In this document: piece by piece, positions 1-12,076 of the stretch
Numbering within the stretch: the stretch's first letter is position 1
How the letters are laid out: each line of letters opens with the position of its first letter
Origin: Crotalaria pallida
Taxonomy: Eukaryota; Streptophyta; Magnoliopsida; Fabales; Fabaceae
DNA length: 64,000 bases
Reading direction: 5' to 3'
Assembly: GCA_037953625.1 (NCBI GenBank)
Contig: CM075655.1
Location: 19,548,001 to 19,612,000 of the forward strand
The notes under the pieces: model-generated
What the model was told of the DNA's origin: nothing
The model's input: the letters and a program-made list of their open reading frames with translations, nothing else
Databases searched by the model: none
Translations under genes and position numbers: made by a program

Positions 1-1229
1 GTATGTTTTGATATTTCTACTTTGAGCGTCTCATGTAGCTGCAAAAAATTTGAATCAATGGGCATCCTTTGTTCACATGCTTTGATGGTGCTTGTCCTTA
101 ATAAAGTAGAATTTATCCCTAACCAATACATCTTGCCTCGTCGGACAAAACAAGCGAAGGATAAGGGAATTGCATCAAGTTGTGGAGTATCATGTGAAGC
201 CTCTTTGCCATGTGATCAAAATGAGAGTGAGACAGTATTTTGCAATCGCATGTTGCGTTATGTTTACAACTTGATTTTGAAAGGAAAGGAGATCCAACAA
301 ACAAGAGCAATATGTGAAAATGGATTTAAAAAGATTTATGCAGATGTTGAATTGGAATTGGCAAAGTTATGGCCACCTAATAATACAAATGGTGATGTGG
401 GAAATGATGGTGATGAAGAAGATGCATTTGAAGCAACTCCATTGAAAAACCCTCCCATTAAGCGGTCAAAAGGCGTAACAAATACTCGACTTAAAGGTCA
501 TTTTGAAAAACGCACGACCAAGCCTAATGCTCCAAGAAGAGGGAAAAAATCTGGTAAGTATTATTTGTGTTTGATGATTACAAATTTAAATTAATTTCAT
601 CTATATATGTGTATGTCGGTATGTATGTCTGTGTGTGTTGTGTTATTTCCTTGTTGCTAATCATTCTACAGTAGTGAATGGATCCTCGCACCAACAATCC
701 ACATGTGCTACATCTTCCATGGTTATCCCAATGGTGTGTTACAACTTTGAATATTTTTTTATTTTTCTTTTTTGTTTTGAGTGTGTTAATATCCTGATTT
801 TAATTTGGATGAATTCTTTTGTAGGGTTCATCTGCATCGCAAGATTCACATTGTACAATGAATGAAAACTTTGTTCCAATAGAGATGAGTACTCAACCGC
901 ATACACGGGTTTTTTTAACTTCTCTTTTTAAGACATTAGACAATATGATATTATTTTAATTTTTATCCCATAAATTACTTTTTGTGTTCCTTCACATGAC
1001 AGCAATTATCATTGGACTTAAGTAGCTCTCACGTTCCACTTATTAGCATATTACAAGGTTTTGACAACTTGGCCTCCTACAACCTTAATCAGGTAACTAT
1101 TAAATTTCCATATGGGAGCATTTTCCTTTCTATATTATATTTCTTCTCAAATTTACTTCACTTATTTCAATAGTCACCGTACTAATTTTTCAACCTGTTA
1201 CTTGTTAGGTTGCAAAGGAGGGTGATTGA
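1..1229 (+). CDS. FAR1-related (FRS) protein, C-terminal part, five exons
   Basis: The reading frame is open at base 1, so the N-terminal FAR1 DNA-binding and transposase-like domains lie outside the window. Near the start is a SWIM zinc finger (CSCKKFESMGILCSHAL, pattern CxC..CxH), the hallmark of the FAR1/FHY3 family of Mutator-derived transcription factors. A basic, Pro- and Lys-rich segment follows. I read the exons as 1-553, 672-733, 825-908, 1003-1092 and 1209-1229. Each boundary is GT..AG, all phases join, and the frame ends at TGA 1227-1229, giving about 269 residues here. Several tiny 3' exons are common in FRS genes. The open frame and good splice sites favour a functional host gene over a dead MULE, but expression cannot be judged. 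The family acts in the nucleus, classically in far-red light signalling; the role of this copy is unknown. Confidence 0.85.
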
Positions 1230-1245
1230 AATTTGAAGGTGATAC

Positions 1246-1375
1246 ATTTTGAAACTAGATTGTTTAGTTTTTACAAATTCTAAATATTGTTTACCTTCAA
1301 TTTGAGAACCATTTTGAAACTAGATTATTTAGTTTTTACAAATTCTAAATATTGTTTACCTTTAATTTGAGAACA
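1246..1375. repeat. 65-bp tandem duplication downstream of the FAR1-related gene
   Basis: Two adjacent copies (about 1246-1310 and 1311-1375) share a unit containing TTTTGAAACTAGATT and TTTTTACAAATTCTAAATATT. They differ at only a few positions. They lie just after the stop codon, probably in the 3' UTR. Confidence 0.85.
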
Positions 1376-2671
1376 ATTTCTTTTAGATTATCTGTCAAGT
1401 TGTGTTTTGTTTTGCAGTCATTGGATGACACATTTGATTATTTTTTTGTGCCATAATTTGCAATAGTTGTCTCTCCCAAGCTTAAGCTTCCTTAATGCAA
1501 TTTCTACCCAATTATATACAACGTGTGTTCTTAAAGTTAGTTAACCAGTTTATCATCAGAGTGGGAGTGACAGTGGCATGGACATGCAAATATGCAGTAT
1601 AGAAATTGTTTTTTACAAGTCCCAACGATGTCAATAATACTTGCTTTTATAAATGTAGTATAGAACTTTCTTTTAGAGTAAATTTTTCAATAAGTGTCCA
1701 ATGATGTCAATAATACTTGTTTTTACAAGTTTCAGTAATACTAGTTAGCTAACCTGAGATTTATATATATAAAAAAAAAAAAAGTTAGCTGACCTGTGCA
1801 TATTTCTTTTTATAAGTTTTGCTAAATGTGTAGTATTTCAGTTACAATAAAATTACACTAAAGATTAATCATACAGAGCATTAAAACAAAACAATAATAC
1901 AAGGGTTGAACAAGAATACATGTACGCTTCCAATACAATATTGAATCTTTATCAGCGAAAAAGAAAATAAAGCATACTCTTAACAAAAATCAGAGAACTT
2001 AAAAGGATTTCTAATATGCACAATCCAAGTTAAGTCCTATTAGCTGCTATGTCAGTTTCTGTTGGCACATACTTTCTTATATTTTATATTTATCACATCA
2101 TTCAATTTAAATAGGAAAAAATTTACCCCATAAGCCAGCAGTTTTTTCTATGCTATTAGTACTTACTTATAGATTATAGAGTTTAAATACTGTTAAGCGG
2201 GATTAAATAATTGACTAGTAAATTAATCATAGATAGTAAGCAAAAGGAAGCTTCAATTGTACTCTAGTTTTAATTACAGAACCACAAACATAATAAGAAA
2301 GGAGACTCAAGCTAGTACACAGAGTCACAGATAAACAATTAAACACACAATGATCACTGATCAATGCTAGACAACTTATTCATACAAAAGCATTAGCATT
2401 ATGTAACAGTGTAGAGCTCAATGTAACAGTAAAATGCAGTAACAGAAAGGAATTTGGAATCAACTAAGACAGATTAGGTAACTTAAGGCACAAGTAGGGA
2501 AATGGTAAAGTTGCACTTCCTTGAGTTCAAATGGGATCAAGGGAATCAACTCCTTTCATTAATGGAAAATAAGTACAGAGCAATAAAAGTGCTTGAGGTA
2601 CAAGAAGCAAATGGGAAATTACACCAAAGAGAGAAGATAGAAAACTCCACACATTTGCCTAAGGATAGTAA
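1376..2671. other. AT-rich intergenic DNA, no gene seen
   Basis: No supported coding region. There is a partial internal duplication near 1625-1730 (the phrase CAATAATACTTG recurs) and an A-run at 1771-1783. Nothing else is recognisable. Confidence 0.6.
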
Positions 2672-4001
2672 TTACATCACACCCCTTTTGTATCCTTTCC
2701 AATCCACACGGAAATCCTTCAAAAGTGTATTCTCTTTCCTCACTCTCACGTGTGGTTGCTCACTCTCAATTTCTGGTGCAGCTGCCACGTGACTCTGAGG
2801 CATAACGGTTTCAGCATTTGGAAAGATTCCATTTGTTGGTTTTGTCCCTTTTTCAGCAACATTCGTTTTGTGTGGTCCCGTGTGCTCCTTGCCATTCGTT
2901 ACACATTACTACTTATTTCTAGTAAAGCTTGCTCTTCACTGCTGCATTTCCTTCAGGAAATCAGCATTGTCAATAATTACCTACAAAATGAATCATAAGA
3001 CAACATAAATTTCTTTAGCCAGGGGAACAAGGCGAGTAAGTAAAATGGCAAAACGACTGTGTTCGTAAGTAAATAAATAAAGTTGAGAAACATCAATCCA
3101 CTTTTTATTAGCATGACAAACTGAAACATAGCATTCTTTTTAATGTTGTAAGGTTAAATATCCTTCAACATACCATGAGAAACTAAAAGCTAACACATAT
3201 TCATCATACAGTTTGAACAACTAAAAATGGCTTGGCTTTCTTCTCTTGCAAGGACATTCAATTTCTTTCTTTCCAGAATTTTAATATATTTTGCATATAA
3301 AAAAGAATGTAGGAGTTTAGTGGTCAAATTGTTAGCAAATTTTGGATGTGCAATTGTACCTCTGTAGTGCATGGGGCTAACCAGGTTCCACCATTCAGTC
3401 AAATATTCAGATTAAAAACACTGTTAAAACAAAATCTAATTTGCTAACCTGTTTTAAATCAGAGGAAATAAACACTTGTAATAGTGAAGACCCCATTTTG
3501 CTTCTTCAAATTAAATTTGTGTACCAACTAATCCCTAATAAATGGAAAAATACAAAAAAAAAAAATGGAACCAATTTGGTCACTTTTTAAATTCAGAATC
3601 CCTAACCTTACATGCTGGACCTTTTAACCGAATGTGACAAGAGAAAGGAAAAATCGAAAGAAAAAAACCCTTTCAACAATCAAAAGGTGGCATCATAATA
3701 AATAAATCAGTGGAAGGTAATGGGTTCTTACATATTGGGCTGTCTGGTCCTGAACGTGGAGGCTGCAAAAGAGGACATCAAGTGCTGGAGAGTGGTTTCT
3801 GGAGTGGTTCAAGGTTCTAGCAGATCGGGGATACACGTGGTAACCGCAAATTGAGATCGGCGTGGCTAGGAATGTCGCATGGTATGGGGATTCTCGCGAA
3901 CGAAGGATTGGTGTTGCAGTTGCTCGAACCATGGTTGTACGGGCTGGTGGGGGCGATGTTGTGGTGGTTCCACTAGCAGCAGGAACTTAGAAAGCTTCCA
4001 T
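2672..4001 (-). pseudogene. Unrecognised two-exon gene or pseudogene
   Basis: Reading the minus strand, an ATG at 4001-3999 opens a Pro/Thr-rich segment whose exon ends at 3732 with a consensus donor (GTAAGA). An acceptor (TTTTGTAG, ending 2981) starts a second exon that runs to TAA at 2674-2672 and ends with residues DFRVDWKGYKRGVM. The exon 2 frame is long and protein-like but not clean: stops near its start suggest one or two indels, and exon 1 has a stop a few codons after the ATG. So it is either a recent pseudogene or my model misses an exon. About 1.0 kb upstream context (4060-4130) holds TTCCCGC-like, E2F-type motifs on the minus strand. I do not recognise the protein and assign no function. 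Confidence 0.35.
2983..3731. other. Putative intron of the unrecognised gene
   Basis: AT-rich sequence between the two candidate exons. It holds an A-run at about 3553-3565. The short open frames here show no protein-like composition. Confidence 0.3.
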
Positions 4002-4257
4002 AACAAATGCAACGGAAAGAGAAACATGATGTGAAATGTTAAGCAATTGACTTTGAAATGGGGATCTCAAAATTGAAATTGAAATGGGTTTTTAAAATAA
4101 TAAGCGGGAACTCAAAATTTCAGCGGGCAAGGGGCTACGTTAACCTCCGTTTTCTCTCCGTTACTTTATCTCTCTGCAAGTGACATGGAAATTTTTGCCA
4201 CATGTCATATTTTGGTTGGTCTGAACCATAGCCTACATGGTAATCCAGGACCGGGTA

Positions 4258-4388
4258 ATAAATTCTCCACACAACACCCCCCAAAATATCCCGACTCGGT
4301 GGCCGAGTTCTTTAACCGAGAACCCGTTATCATTGTCATACATCAACAAACCGGTTTGCCGCTACATGTGGGATAACACCCCACAACA
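4258..4388 (+). repeat. 5' LTR remnant of the Ogre/TAT-like element
   Basis: Aligns by eye with 7843-7971 (shared phrases CCAAAATATC, CTCGGTGGC, GAGTTCTTTAACCGA, CATCAACAAAC, TACATGTGGGATAACACC). It ends ACAACA directly before the primer-binding site. The upstream LTR sequence is absent. Confidence 0.75.
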
Positions 4389-4407
4389 TTGGCGACCACA
4401 GTGGGAG
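4389..4407 (+). other. Primer-binding site, tRNA-Arg-like
   Basis: TTGGCGACCACAGTGGGAG directly abuts the LTR end. The TGGCGAC core is the type used by Ogre/TAT elements (tRNA-Arg). The match beyond the core was not tested. Confidence 0.5.
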
Positions 4408-4861
4408 CGGCAAACTAATTCCCACCACCGCGACCTCCTTATCCCTGCGACCACCGAATTCGTCTCATCTATCTCCACTAACGGCCACGACCGAGTCTCC
4501 ACCACCGGTCATGCTCACCATCTTCGCAAAACCTGTCACCATGGCTCTATTATCACGATCCTCATCTATGCCGCATCCGCCAGTTGAAGATCCGGAGCAG
4601 TGAACCGTCATACCGCCATGGTGCACAACGGTTTCCCCTCCCTCAGTTCGGTGCGTCCTACACCTAGATCAATGACGACCACACCTTCATCAACACCTAC
4701 AACGCGAGTACCATCAACCAAACATATTGGAAACATCACCCATTCACGATCTCAATCATGGTCATTGCCCTCGCCAGTAGTCAAGCCCTCTAAGCGGTAT
4801 GAACGTTGGCCAGCGCGAAAACCGCCATAAACCGGGATGGCCTGCTGCGGTTCCAGCATCA

Positions 4862-6601
4862 TGTTGGGTTTGGCCTCAAAATCTCGAGAGGGGGGTGAAT
4901 CGAGTTTTTTTAATTTATTGCAAAATCCCTTACAAATTAAAAAATTGTTTCGCGTTGGAGAGATTAGACGTTTGAGAAGGAGAGCGAAATCGATTTATAG
5001 GAAATTAAGAGTAGCGCGGAAACGTAAATAAATGAAAGTGCGGAAAATAAAAGAGATAGGGATAGAAAATCTTGCACCGGAAATTTTATACTGGTTCAGC
5101 CTTCCCGTTGAAAGGCCTAGTCCAGTCCCCAAGCGACCCGCTTGAGAGTTCTATAACCAGCAATTGAGCCGCACCAATTACAACCGAGAGCACCCCGCAC
5201 ACTACTAGGAACCTCCGTTCGCTAGGGGCCTCAATATCACACAACAGGGTTCCTCACCCTACGAACGCCTCAACGTTCAACTACGAGATTCTCTCCCTAA
5301 CCACTAAGGTCCAGTACAGATAGATGAAAGTGATTACAACAAGTATAACGTGTTCTCAAAACACAGATACTACAATCAAAGCTCTATGATAATGAAGTTT
5401 TTCTTTTTGAAGTTAAAGAGCAACAAGAGATTTTAGAGTTCTTCCAAAAATATGATCGCGATATTCAGAGAGAAAAGTAGGAGAAGAAGAATAACGTGAA
5501 TTCAGAAAAGTGTCAGACTGATTCTTAGAAAATAGAATGTTGGAGTGATATTTAAAAATAAAACTTTTATAAATCAAATAGATTTAAATCAACAAACTAA
5601 AATCAATTTTAAATCAAAATAAATAAAATATGATTTTGTAATAAGTTTTAAAATCAAAAACAAATCAAAATGATTTAAGAAATAAAACAAATAAGGAAAT
5701 AATTCAAACTTAAAATCAAATTCGAATTTTTGAAAATAAATCAGAATCATTATATAAAAACAAATCTGGAAATAAATCAAAGTGATTCTGACACGTTTTT
5801 CAATAAAACTTGAAGTAATCGATTACTTCAGGGAGGTAATCGATTATCCCTTCAAAAATAGAAACTTTTAAATTCTTTTGAAAAACTAGTAATCGATTAG
5901 AACAAGAATCTTTAATCGATTACTTCACCCCTGTTCATTATGTGATGCAACTCATATAATCGATTACCACTAATCTAATAATCGATTATTGAGCCTCTGG
6001 TTTGCATATGATGCAACATCATGTAATCGATTACTACAAGACATGTAATCGACTACTTTGTCTCAGGAAAATGTATGATGCAACATTTATAATCGATTAT
6101 TTGATCCAGGTAATCGATTACTCTCATACAGATAGTAATGGATTATCCAAGTTCACTTAATCGATTACAAACACTCTGGTTTTTCTATGATGCAACAAAG
6201 TTAATCGATTACTTTAGGCAGTTAATCGATTACTCCTTCTTGCATTTGTAAAAAATAAATTTTCATAAGATAAAAATATCCAGAGTTTTGTTTCATCAAT
6301 CATTTACACAAAAACTAAGTTATAAAACCATATTTTCATGAAAACACTTTTTCTTCTCCTTTAACTGAAAAACTCATTGGCCTTTTAACTCATTAAGAAC
6401 AAAAACTTCATTACATTACAATATGTCCTAAGGGAAAAAACTTCTAGACTTATATCTTTGCTTGAATCTTCAACTTGAACTTGGAGGAACTTGAGAGCTT
6501 GAATCTTGAGTTTGTTATCATCAAAACATTAACTTGAATTCTGCTTGAAGTCCATGAGAGGGCTTGGTGTTTGACTTCTAACACTAGTTTGACTTCCAAC
6601 A
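4862..6601. mobile_element. Solo LTR (TGTTGG...CCAACA) with CATCA target duplication
   Basis: The 1,740-bp segment starts TGTTGGGTTTGGCC and ends GACTTCCAACA. The five bases before it (4857-4861) and after it (6602-6606) are both CATCA, which is the signature of LTR-element integration. It contains no coding frame of note, so it is best read as a solo LTR left after LTR-LTR recombination; a short non-autonomous element is the alternative. The left end carries CTCGAGAGGGGGGTGAAT, a phrase common at the start of dispersed plant repeats. It interrupts the Ogre/TAT-like element. Confidence 0.7.
5815..6235. repeat. Cluster of TAATCGATTA palindromes in the solo LTR
   Basis: About fifteen copies or near-copies of the 10-bp palindrome (often TAATCGATTAC) occur in 420 bp, commonly in pairs 8-20 bp apart. 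The phrase ATGATGCAACA recurs between pairs. The rest of the solo LTR lacks the motif. Confidence 0.9.
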
Positions 6602-7562
6602 CATCATACTTCAGTTTCCCTTGCGTTTCCATGGTGGTGACAGTGGAAAGAGTTCCTGCTACAGCCACTGCACAATCAAGCTAACTCTGTATCAGGAGGA
6701 AGAAGAATACGGTCATACGGGGCTCCAAGCCCAATTCCTAAGGAAGAAAAAGAAAAATAAAAAAATAAAGAAGGCATAATCGCAAAGCAGGGAAGTTGAT
6801 TTCTTTTTGTCATTTATCATTAATGCCAATTAATATTATTTAATCTCATGTTTGCGGCATTGCATCTCATTCATTATCATTTTGAAGGTACAAATTCAAT
6901 GGCTTATAAGGATTACTCTAAAAACGACTTCAAGATTCTCGTCAACGAATATTAAGTCCTCTGAGCAAAATGAATATGTGATGGATAAAGATTCCCGGAT
7001 CTCGTCATCAATAAAAAATGCAAGAGGAGAATAAAAAATATTCCCCATCACAATTATTCTAGTCCATGAGGTTTCCTTACTCTGATATTTTCTTCAATAT
7101 TCAAATAGTTTCAAAGATGAGGAACACGTTGCTATATTCCCTTATCCGGACTCATTTGTTGACGGCGAGGAACCTTGTGTTGAGTTTCCCTATTCGCTTC
7201 AGGGTTCAGAATGAGAAGAACTTCATGTTGAATTCCTCTTCACGTACTCTTGCCAAGAGTGAGGAACCCTCAAATGGGCTTCCCCCTTAGGTCTTGTATC
7301 TGGCAAGCAAGGAATCTTCATGCTAGATTTCTTTCTTCGAACTCACTAGGCGACTCGAGAAACCTCGCACCGAGTTCCCCTCTTCAATCTCTGGTTCTGG
7401 ATAGGGAGAATATTGTTTTGTTTTCCTTCCTTTGAAATCAATTGAAAGATTTGAAGAATTTCTTCGGAGTTAAGGATCCGTTTCACAGTCACAAAAAATT
7501 CAGCACTCATACCGGTCTTTTCTATTCATACCTCGACGCTCCTCCTTACGCCACAGCACCGA

Positions 7563-7575
7563 GCTGGGGGGCTAC
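7563..7575 (+). other. Polypurine tract of the Ogre/TAT-like element
   Basis: GCTGGGGGGCTAC immediately precedes the 3' LTR start TGTTATAGACCGG. The G-run is the expected plus-strand primer. Confidence 0.6.
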
Positions 7576-7971
7576 TGTTATAGACCGGTATCATGGACAA
7601 ATAATAACCGGTATCATGGACCAACAAGCATTAATTCGGCATACTGGCAATTCGGCATCAATAGTCAATCAATACGTAACCGACATAACGATTCGTCATT
7701 ATGCTGCTAATGATGACATTCATGGAGCCGTTACTCTTCGGCCTTAATGCCCCATTATGCCTCATCAATCCAAGGCCTCGTACTCCTCCCTATAAATAAG
7801 GTAGTGGCCAAGGTATGAAACTAACTAATCTCCCGTTGTTTACACACGGCACACACACCACCCCCAAAATATCTCTACTCGGTGGCGGAGTTCTTTAACC
7901 GATAACTCGTTATCATCATCGTACATCAACAAACTGGCTTGCCGGTACATGTGGGATAACACCCCATAACA
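7576..7971 (+). repeat. 3' LTR of the Ogre/TAT-like element
   Basis: 396 bp, TGTTATAGACCGG...CCCCATAACA. It includes a TATA box (CCCTATAAATAAG near 7789), so transcription would start about 7820. Its 3' third matches the 5' LTR remnant. Confidence 0.75.
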
Positions 7972-8603
7972 ATAACTAATAAAAATGTACATAAATTTGT
8001 TTTTCCTATTATACCCTCCATAATTAAAATAATTACCACTTCTTCCACACTACTTATTCTACAGATCAAAGGCTTTTAGTGTAAAACCAACCACTGCTAA
8101 AACAGTTCCAAAAACTGCTTCGTGGGTTTACAGTTTTTCAATAACTTCTTTGTCCATTATCACCTTCATACTACGGTTCTCCCACACACTCAAGGGAAAA
8201 AAAACCGTTCTCTTCCTTCTCCTTGGCATGCCAAGTACACTTTGGGTCTTCTCTGATCTGTTTGAATAACCAACCCCACACCAACCTTGCGTAAGGAGAT
8301 CTAAATCTTCTGCTCCTCTTCCTCCTTCATCTTCTCTTTTTCTTCCTTACTACATAGTACCACGGAGAGAGAAGACAAAATGGCGGTGAAGAATTTGATT
8401 AATAAATTTAATTAATGTTGGAAGTCGGGATATGATGTCACATTCCTTTGGAGAAAGGCATGCTACGAGGTCAGGTTTCATATTAAACAGAATATGTGGA
8501 AATTAATCAAATTATTAATGTTTCTAGATCAATTATGTGGTTTTTCCTCTTCTTTCCATATAGAATCTATTAATAATTGATTTTTCCATGTTTTTTTATG
8601 TAG
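7972..8603. other. Non-coding stretch upstream of the Agenet pseudogene
   Basis: AT-rich with a CT-rich part at 8200-8360 that resembles a plant 5' UTR, and an ATG at 8381 followed after a few codons by a stop. It may be the decayed promoter and first exon of the Agenet gene, but no domain can be read here. Confidence 0.35.
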
Positions 8604-9470
8604 TTGTTGTAGATATGGAAGCAGAGCAGCTTCACTTGCGGAGGTGACTTCTATTTCTCTGTATGTGCTCTGCTTTTAACTGTGCATGCTTGGTATTTGT
8701 CAAAATGCCTTATTGAGCATACAATGAGTATGATGTATATCCATGTAACTTTTCAATATAACCTACTTAATTTTTATTTTGTGCTCATAATATTTTCCAA
8801 TTTTAAGAGGTGCAGATGTGATTGTGGTTTTTAGTTAATTCGGGTGGTGGTATATTACTTGCTTAATTTTTATTTTGTGCTCATAATATTTTCCAATTTT
8901 AAGAGGTGCAGATGTGATTGTGATTTTTAGTTAATTCGGTTGGTGGTATATTACTTGCTTAATTTTTTCCCCTATTTATCATTAGGTTCCCAAGTTAAGG
9001 TCCTCTCTCAAGATAGTGGGATTAGAGGGTGTTGATTTAGAGCCTCCGTGATTAAGAAGCACAAAGACAAAGTGAAGGTGCAGTATCAATACATTCAGAA
9101 TGCAGTTGATGAAGCTAAGAAGCTTGAGGGTTGTTAATGATTGTCTTATTTTTTTTAATTACATTGTAGTCGTTTATGGAAGATTTATGATTATATTGAG
9201 AGACTAACTTTTTTTTTTTAACTTCATTTTTATTTTGTAAAGGAATGGGTTCCAACTTCCAGAATTGCATTGCTTGATGATGATGTGTCTCCGAATGCAT
9301 GGGAGGTCCAAGATCCGGCTAGCACCAATCTAATAATTGCCAAATTTCTTGGGTGGGTGGTGTTGGTTCCGTTGTTGATGCCTGGTGGCATGATGGATGG
9401 TGGGAAGGTATTATTCTTAAGAAAGAGTTTGAAGCCAACTATCATGTTTATTTCCCATGTATGGCCTCCT
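8604..9470 (+). pseudogene. Agenet (plant Tudor-like) domain protein, decayed fragment
   Basis: Three exon-like blocks can be read. Block 1 (8604 to about 8660) encodes CRYGSRAASLAEVTS. Block 2 (8986-9129, after ATTAG) encodes VPKLRSSLKIVGLEGVDLEPP, then a small deletion causes a frame change and stop, then KDKVKVQYQYIQNAVDEAKKLE. Block 3 (from 9243) encodes WVPTSRIALLDDDVSPNAW and, after a second frameshift near 9350, VGSVVDAWWHDGWWEGI and ANYHVYF. The VDAWW.DGWWEG signature is typical of the Agenet domain, a Tudor-fold chromatin or RNA reader found in many plant proteins. At least two frameshifts mean it cannot make the intact protein. No full-length partner is visible, so it may be a relic gene or a captured fragment. 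Confidence 0.7.
8766..8957. repeat. 96-bp tandem duplication in a pseudogene intron
   Basis: Copies 8766-8861 and 8862-8957 both begin CTTAATTTTTATTTTGTGC and end GGTATATTACTTG, with very few differences. A partial third start follows at 8958. Confidence 0.9.
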
Positions 9471-10500
9471 CTCTTATTTTATTTTATATCTTAATTAGGT
9501 TTCCATGTTTTTTGTTCATAATCTTTTTGGGCCATGAAATTATGATTAATCTATTTCGTAATGTCTTTTGAATTTAGTTACTTTCTGACTTCCTAATTTT
9601 TTCAAGTGCAAAAGCTGTTGAGAACTCGCCATCACAAAGTTTATGTAAACCTGCATATTCTAATTTCGTTTTAAAAGGTACATCTTTTTAACAAATTTTC
9701 AGCATTCAACATAAACCTGCATATTCTGTTTGTTTTAGAAGCTGCATATTCTGTTTGTTTTAGTAATAGATAACATTTCTTTAGTACTTTGGTCTATTTT
9801 TTTAATGTGTACCTAAATGCTATGATTATAATTATAATGGTATTTAATTAGTGGTTGGAGTTGTGTTTGACTGATTTTAAAATAACTATTACTATCAGAG
9901 CAATATAGCATCATAAATTTGTAATGTTTTTTAGTATATTACAATAACATAATGAATCAAGTGTATGGAAGAGTGTTTTTTAAATAAATTCCTTTTCTAA
10001 GCATTGAACAAAATGCTAGAAATTGTGATATCGAAGTTGAAAATTTTCACAATAGGTTGGCAATGGGATTGCACTTCCAGTTGGAACTGACAAACTTTTT
10101 TCATTAAAACTCATATCATGTGTTCCTCATTTTTTAGTCATAATTTGTTTATTTTTTCTGGGTGAGATATTATGGTAGATCTGGATAGATGTTTTTCCCA
10201 GTAACATCCTATGGTAAATGAGCCCAATGCCATTGGACATACAAAGCAATTTGTGCTCCTACGGTGGAGTGCAATAGTTTTTTTTTTAAGAAGCTTGATC
10301 ATTTATGACCCTTACTCATTGAAACTTCCATTATGAAGTTGATTTGCTATGTGAACTTTGTAAATAAACATCTTCAGATGATAAGAATGATATGATCTAA
10401 TGATTTTTAGCGAGTTCAATGAGGTGTTTTATTACTTGATTATGTGTCAAGTTTTTTGTTTTGGAAAACTAGCTTAACTTTAGCGTCAAGCTTACGGTTC
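9471..10500. other. AT-rich DNA, no gene or element end seen
   Basis: The phrase TAAACCTGCATATTCT repeats near 9648 and 9713. The left end of the following LTR (family F) should lie here or to the right, but no TGTAACA terminus is visible. Confidence 0.5.
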
Positions 10501-11404
10501 TCTATTTTTATTGCCTGTAGTTTTTGGGGTTGATGGCGTTACTTTAGGATGATGAACAATAGGGTAGTTGATGTTGCCAACGAGTTAAGGATGCAAATAA
10601 ATAAATGTGAATATAGATTGAATGTTGTAAATATATGTGTTGGATGATGATAGTTGTTATGTGTAATGATGTGTATGAGGGGTTGGGACTTGAAATGGAC
10701 CTAGGATAGGTGAAAAGCTAATGGGTATGAAAAGCTTAGGAGTGTAACCAAGAATAAGGGTTAAATTAATGATGAGGGTAATAGAAAAGGATTAAGGGTT
10801 GGTAGGAGGAAGATTATTGTGTATGTTGTGGGCATTGAATGTTTGAATTTGATTGTAAACCATAAGGGATAATATGAGATTAGCTATGAAAATAATTAAT
10901 AGAGTAGTTGATATTGTGAATAGGTCATTAATAATGGAAATAAGGAAAAATGAAACTAATTGCATGTTGTGAATATACGTGTTGTATGTTGATGTTTGTA
11001 ATGTGTGGAAATATAATAGAAATGGTAATAATAGGTTAAGTAAGGAAATGAGAATAATGATACCAATTGTATGTTTATGATTATTTGTGAATATGATCGG
11101 TATGTATGTATGTGAAGTGTATGTGGGGTCGGGTTTGAAATAAATTTAGGATATAGTAAGCTAATAAGTATAACAAGGCAAGGGATAAAAATGGTATGTT
11201 TGTGTATGTAATGAATGAATGAATCTTTTGTTAACCCTCAATGGGATAAAATGAAAATGATAGTAAGTCACCAAGGAAAAGGAATGAGAGAAGTGAATAA
11301 TTAATAGAAACCTAAGAAGAGCTAAGAAATTAAAAGAACGAAAGAAAACTAAGGAACTAAAAGCGAAGAGAAAAGACGAGTTAATGATGAAAAAGAAAAT
11401 AACA

Positions 11405-11716
11405 GACCGGCACAAGTTAGCTGTGGTGACCCTGTGGCCTAATAAAGATAAAAGGTAACCGACACAGGTTGGTTGTGGTGACCCTGTAGCCTAATAAAGA
11501 TAAAAGGTAACCGGCACAAGTTGGTTGTGGTGACCCTATGACCTAATGAAGGTAAAAGATAATTGTCACAGGTTGGTTGTGGTGACTCTGTGACCTAATA
11601 AAGATAAAAGAAAATAAAGATAAAAGATAATTGTCACAGGTTGGTTGTGGTGACCTGTGGCCTAATAAAGACAAAAGTTATTTGTCACATGTTGGTTGTG
11701 GTGATCCTGTGGCCTA
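11405..11716 (+). repeat. Tandem array in LTR F, about six units of ~54 bp
   Basis: Units begin near 11407, 11459, 11511, 11565, 11629 and 11684. Each has the form CACAGGTTGGTTGTGGTGA.CCTGTG followed by CCTAATAAAGATAAAAG. CACAGG and CCTGTG can pair as a short stem. The array lies about 300 bp upstream of the predicted acceptor. Confidence 0.85.
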
Positions 11717-12052
11717 AGATGAACAAAAGAGAAAAGATAGAGAACAAAGAAAAGAATGAAATAAAATGCCAAGAGAACTAAGAATGGAAAGAAACGTGAG
11801 AATAAGAGAAAAAGTAAAGTGAACTAAATGCGGAAATATAAATAAGAAAAGTAAAAGAGTTAAATAGAGAAGAAAAAGATATTGAATGTATGATCGACTA
11901 TGTTTATTGTGTGTTAATAATAAAGTAGGCCTAGTTTATTTACTATGTCTTCTTAGAGGTTATTTCCTAAGTTTTGTGTAATGCTACCCTTCTTGCTATT
12001 TTTTCTACAGGTGCAGAAGTGGAGCTTACACCAGTGCAGGCCGAGCAGGAAT

Positions 12053-12076
12053 ACACTCCACCACGTGGAGTGTAAA
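12053..12076 (+). promoter_or_regulatory. Leader hairpin in LTR F
   Basis: ACACTCCACCACGTGGAGTGT follows GGCCGAGCAGGA, just inside the predicted downstream exon. Equivalent hairpins sit at the same place in LTRs C, D and E. Confidence 0.55.

Larger units (their letters stand above)
4258..7971 (+). mobile_element. Truncated Ogre/TAT-like LTR retroelement, non-coding interior
   Basis: The last 130 bp of a 5' LTR (4258-4388) match the end of a full 3' LTR (7576-7971), both ending GTGGGATAACACCCCA.AACA. A primer-binding site follows the 5' LTR and a G-rich polypurine tract precedes the 3' LTR. The interior without the nested insertion is only about 1.4 kb (4389-4861 and 6607-7575) and has no gag or pol, so this is a non-autonomous or heavily deleted derivative. 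The 5' LTR is missing its first two thirds. Assignment to Ogre/TAT rests on the PBS type and the G-run PPT and is tentative. Confidence 0.65.
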
